DNA of 64,000 bases from Pelagerythrobacter sp041912895 (lineage in GTDB: Bacteria; Pseudomonadota; Alphaproteobacteria; Sphingomonadales; Sphingomonadaceae). The position numbers and the translations under genes are program-made. Shown in pieces: positions 63,473-64,000 of this stretch (the first letter of the stretch is position 1; each line of letters opens with the position of its first letter). The notes under the pieces are model-generated. The model made no database searches and was not told the origin of the DNA. It saw only the letters and a program-made list of their open reading frames with translations. The DNA lies in the NCBI RefSeq assembly GCF_041912895.1, contig NZ_JAYSGI010000001.1, positions 124,001 to 188,000 on the forward strand. The letters are read 5' to 3'.

Positions 63473-64000
63473 ATGGCGCAGCGCATACTTGCCATGGCGA
63501 CCCTGGCCGCAGCCACGATCGGCCTCGGGGCGTGCAGCACTTACGACGACGGATACGGTTACGGCGGCGCGTCGTACGGCTACGGCAGCGGCTATTACGA
63601 CCGCGGCGGATATGGCAGCGGCTACGGCTCGTCGTATTACGGCTGGTACAACGACTATTATTATCCGGGCACCGGCTATTATGTCTACAACCGCGCCGGC
63701 CAGCGCTATCGCTGGAACGACAGCACCCGCCGCTATTGGGAGGCGCGCCGCCACGGGTATGGCGACCGGCGCGAGTGGCGCGACAACTGGTCCGACTATC
63801 GCCGCGACCGGCGCGATGACTGGCGCGACCGCCGGGACGATCGGCGTGACGACTGGCGCGACCGGCGTGACGACTGGCGCGACCGGCGCGAGGATTGGCG
63901 CGAACGTCGGGAGGACCGGCGCGACGACTGGCGCGATCGGCGCGGCGACCGGGGTGACTGGAACCGCGACGATCGGCGCGGTGGCCGCGACGGCGATCGC
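63473..64000 (+). CDS. Tyr/Gly-rich lipoprotein with Arg/Asp repeats, cut by the window edge
   Basis: At least 176 residues, open at the right edge. A lipoprotein signal peptide ends with a lipobox LGAC (Cys near 21). A Tyr/Gly-rich stretch (YGYGGASYGYGSGYYDRGG) and a Tyr/Trp-rich block (GYYVYNRAGQRYRWND) follow, then a repeated DDWRDRRDDWRDRR sequence continuing past the end. The charged repeat closely resembles the RcnB-like protein at 18233. ATG 63473 follows GGGAG. Anchoring to a membrane is inferred from the lipobox; function unknown. Confidence 0.75.
   Translation, partial: MAQRILAMATLAAATIGLGACSTYDDGYGYGGASYGYGSGYYDRGGYGSGYGSSYYGWYNDYYYPGTGYYVYNRAGQRYRWNDSTRRYWEARRHGYGDRREWRDNWSDYRRDRRDDWRDRRDDRRDDWRDRRDDWRDRREDWRERREDRRDDWRDRRGDRGDWNRDDRRGGRDGDR

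Overview
The window is GC-rich (well above 60 %) chromosomal DNA from an alphaproteobacterium. It is probably a member of the Sphingomonadales, most likely Erythrobacteraceae. Supporting signs are a class I lysyl-tRNA synthetase, a GTTC-N7-GTTC type SOS box at uvrA, a gene-transfer-agent type three-TM holin, DUF6456 and Uma2 genes, RcnB-like Arg/Asp-repeat proteins, and the TTCGACAAGCTCAGGG dispersed repeat familiar from sphingomonads. Species cannot be fixed without a search.

Layout. 1-5.8 kb: a cut-off M3 peptidase lipoprotein, thpR, a sulfotransferase-like gene and SOS-controlled uvrA. 5.8-8.1 kb: an AT-rich three-gene island on the minus strand (GHKL ATPase, STAS-like DUF4325 protein, membrane-anchored coiled-coil protein). 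This is the best candidate for an undescribed system. 8.2-21.2 kb: an HTH protein whose middle is built from dispersed repeats, soxR with a sox box facing a VOC gene, sixA overlapped with a DinG-type helicase, lysK with an insertion, a prolyl hydroxylase-like oxygenase, cytochrome b561, an RcnB-like protein, a ClC transporter and acylphosphatase. 21.3-23 kb: two PD-(D/E)xK-type nuclease genes (Uma2 and an orphan HsdR-N-like protein with low GC). 23-30 kb: ettA, an M28 peptidase, a DUF1800-DUF1501 pair and a MATE exporter.

30.4-40.4 kb is one functional block. A four-gene phosphorelay (CHASE3 hybrid kinase, single-domain receiver, Hpt protein, NarL/LuxR regulator) is followed by a chaperone-usher pilus locus (spore-coat-U type subunit, small secreted protein, putative tip subunit, pilin, small protein, chaperone, usher). 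The two pilin transcription units start with near-identical promoter blocks carrying an 18-bp palindrome at the same distance from the first start codon. I infer that the neighbouring regulator acts there.

40.4-50.5 kb: tRNA-Pro(UGG), tRNA with CAU anticodon, a polysaccharide deacetylase, an unusual kinase-like protein, an Lrp regulator, a DUF559 nuclease gene bracketed by inverted hairpin repeats, aroQ-accB-accC, a GTA-type holin, a CitE-like lyase, a 52-aa protein, an amidohydrolase and tRNA-Pro(GGG). 50.6-58.4 kb: yajC-secD-secF, a glycosyltransferase co-transcribed with an XRE/S24-like regulator, a divergent DUF6456 gene, a GST and a second ABC-F ATPase. The XRE promoter and the holin promoter share an AACC-N5-GGTT palindrome, which suggests one regulator for both. 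58.4-64 kb: an amidohydrolase, a SIMPL protein, a PepSY-like protein, an OmpR/PhoQ-type two-component pair and a cut-off Arg/Asp-repeat lipoprotein.
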